Source: Acidimicrobiaceae bacterium (GTDB taxonomy: Bacteria > Actinomycetota > Acidimicrobiia > Acidimicrobiales > UBA8592). Taken from it: DNA of 5,762 bases. The stretch's first letter is position 1, and every line of letters starts with the position of its first letter. The stretch lies in contig PBPU01000021.1 in NCBI GenBank assembly GCA_002724825.1, forward strand, positions 1 to 5,762. The letters are read 5' to 3'. Shown in pieces: positions 4,780 to 5,762 of this stretch. The notes below the pieces were generated by a model that was given only the letters and a program-made list of their open reading frames with translations, did not search any database and was not told where the DNA came from. A program made the position numbers and the translations under genes.

Positions 4780-5762
4780 ATGACCTTCAAACGAGCTTAC
4801 CTATTCAAACGAAGACAACTACTTAAGGGACTACTATCAGTTTTCCTGCTGATAGCTAGTGTGATAATTACCAATATCGAATCACCTCCGAATGCCCTAG
4901 CAGACCCAGGTGTTACATCAGACGCATCATGGATGCCTTTCATCGGAGAATACGACATCTGGTGCACTTTGGCTACTGGAGGGACAGGGTCTTGTGGTAA
5001 CCACCATTCAACATGGGGGATTGATTTTGAACTTCCATTCAACCACCCTGTGTACTCAGCTGGAGCTGGGACAGTTAAACAGGTATTTGAGGGATGTGGC
5101 CCTGCGACTGGATCGGGATACTGCAACGGAGGAGCAGGAAACTGGATCTCAGTCGACCACGGTGATCATTGGGCTAGATATATCCATCTTGCCTACGTTA
5201 ATGCCACTTTGAACGTAGGTGACTGGGTTGAGATAGGCGACTTAATAGGATACGCAGGCTGTTCGGGGTGCACCTACACAGGGACGCACCTTCATTATGA
5301 TGAAACTCTGCCACAGAGCCTCCCTGTAAGCAGAATTTACTTTGGTAAGATTTTTGCCTGCCATGGCACCACACAAGTCACCTACCCAGATCATTTAGGA
5401 ACGACAGACTGGCAAGAAGTCCCATATGGAACTCCACTTCGAAACGATGGATATGATTGTGCCAATAGCTCAGCCCCGTTTGATCCAACATTGCCTGATA
5501 CAAATCAGATTGATCAGGATACGCCTGGATTTTTGTCTGCGGGTTGGATTGGTGCTGAGAGTGGTGACAGGTTTGGTTCGGTGACTGATACTGGTGATTT
5601 TGATGGTGATGGCAGGATGGATCTTCTTGTTGGCGCTCCTGAGGAAAGCGTTGGGTCTATCGGTGACGCTGGTTTAGTGCATGTGATTTATGGTTCCGGC
5701 GGGTGGAGTAATAATGATGGGTTTTATCAGAATACGTCTGGGTGGCCGGGTGCTTCAGAATC
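4780..5762 (+). CDS. Secreted M23-family peptidase-fold protein with FG-GAP beta-propeller repeat (3' end outside the window)
   Basis: The frame is open for 327 codons to the right edge. Residues 1-41 form a signal peptide: a basic start with twin arginines (KRRQLLKG, 10-17, Tat-like), a hydrophobic core (18-31) and a likely cleavage after NALA (residue 41). Residues 55-175 resemble a LytM/M23 metallopeptidase domain: NHHSTWGIDF (74-83, Zn ligands H75 or H76 and D82), GAGTVKQVF (95-103), WARYIHL (131-137, catalytic-type H136), GDWVEIGDLIGYAG (147-160) and THLHYD (169-174, HxH with H170 and H172). Such domains cut peptidoglycan cross-bridges or other glycine-rich peptides. Eight cysteines between 62 and 227, including CSGC next to the HxH, suggest disulfides in an exported protein. 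From about residue 250 an FG-GAP repeat begins: DRFGSV (263-268), the Ca-binding DFDGDGRMD (273-281) and LLVGAPEES. More propeller repeats are expected beyond the edge. The presence of the Zn ligands suggests an active enzyme; the target is unknown. Confidence 0.85.
   Translation, partial: MTFKRAYLFKRRQLLKGLLSVFLLIASVIITNIESPPNALADPGVTSDASWMPFIGEYDIWCTLATGGTGSCGNHHSTWGIDFELPFNHPVYSAGAGTVKQVFEGCGPATGSGYCNGGAGNWISVDHGDHWARYIHLAYVNATLNVGDWVEIGDLIGYAGCSGCTYTGTHLHYDETLPQSLPVSRIYFGKIFACHGTTQVTYPDHLGTTDWQEVPYGTPLRNDGYDCANSSAPFDPTLPDTNQIDQDTPGFLSAGWIGAESGDRFGSVTDTGDFDGDGRMDLLVGAPEESVGSIGDAGLVHVIYGSGGWSNNDGFYQNTSGWPGASE
5563..5708 (+). other. First FG-GAP (integrin-alpha-like) repeat within the M23 protein
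   Basis: Residues 262 to about 310 carry the order FG..., D-x-D-x-D-G-x-x-D calcium loop, LLVGAP, and a following strand GLVHVIYGSG. These are the elements of one blade of an FG-GAP beta-propeller. Propellers of this kind need several blades, so the gene must continue well past the right edge. The DNA here is strongly C-poor compared with the peptidase part. Confidence 0.75.

Noticed and set aside
4797..5126. 109-codon minus-strand frame and an overlapping plus-strand frame (4910-5212) in the peptidase gene
   Set aside because: Both overlap the frame carrying the signal peptide and the M23 motifs and have no recognisable content of their own.

Overview
This is a bacterial window of about 45-47% G+C. 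The best guess for the source is an uncultured, probably marine or aquatic, actinobacterium of Acidimicrobiia/Actinomarina type. The guess rests on recalled family resemblance, not a search: a tandem-domain class III CoA-transferase, zinc-ligand-free L28/L33 proteins, and an HD domain resembling the C-terminal half of actinobacterial PcnA.

Left edge (1 to about 150): two gene fragments meet head to head. The minus strand carries the C-terminal part of a phage-type MazG-like nucleotide pyrophosphohydrolase that runs off the left end. The plus strand begins inside a tandem CoA-transferase. Both proteins lose their N-terminal parts at about 118-135, and base composition steps from 43/120 G+C (positions 1-120) to 56/120 (181-300). 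This is either a real illegitimate junction or an assembly chimera.

Plus-strand catabolic cluster (148-3439): the truncated class III (CaiB/BaiF) CoA-transferase is followed after 30 nt by an enoyl-CoA hydratase/isomerase-family protein lacking both classical catalytic glutamates. After a further 46 nt comes a two-domain EthD-like dimeric alpha/beta-barrel protein. Together they look like an acyl-CoA degradation module: CoA is transferred to an acid, the acyl-CoA is processed by the crotonase-fold enzyme, and the barrel protein acts on or binds a pathway intermediate. The substrate cannot be read from the sequence.

Minus-strand housekeeping cluster (4658 down to 3451): rpmB (L28) and rpmG (L33) abut with no intervening base. 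They are followed 20 nt later by a stand-alone HD-domain protein that matches only the C-terminal half of actinobacterial CCA tRNA nucleotidyltransferase (PcnA). This cluster converges on the catabolic cluster, with only 11 nt between the stop codons and no visible terminator.

Right edge (4659-5762): a 121-nt divergent intergenic region separates rpmB from a secreted M23-type metallopeptidase-fold protein. That protein has a Tat-like signal peptide, many cysteines, and the first FG-GAP (integrin-alpha-like, Ca-binding) repeat of a probable beta-propeller that continues past the window. Base composition changes sharply where the FG-GAP part starts. I see no rRNA, tRNA, CRISPR array or insertion sequence.
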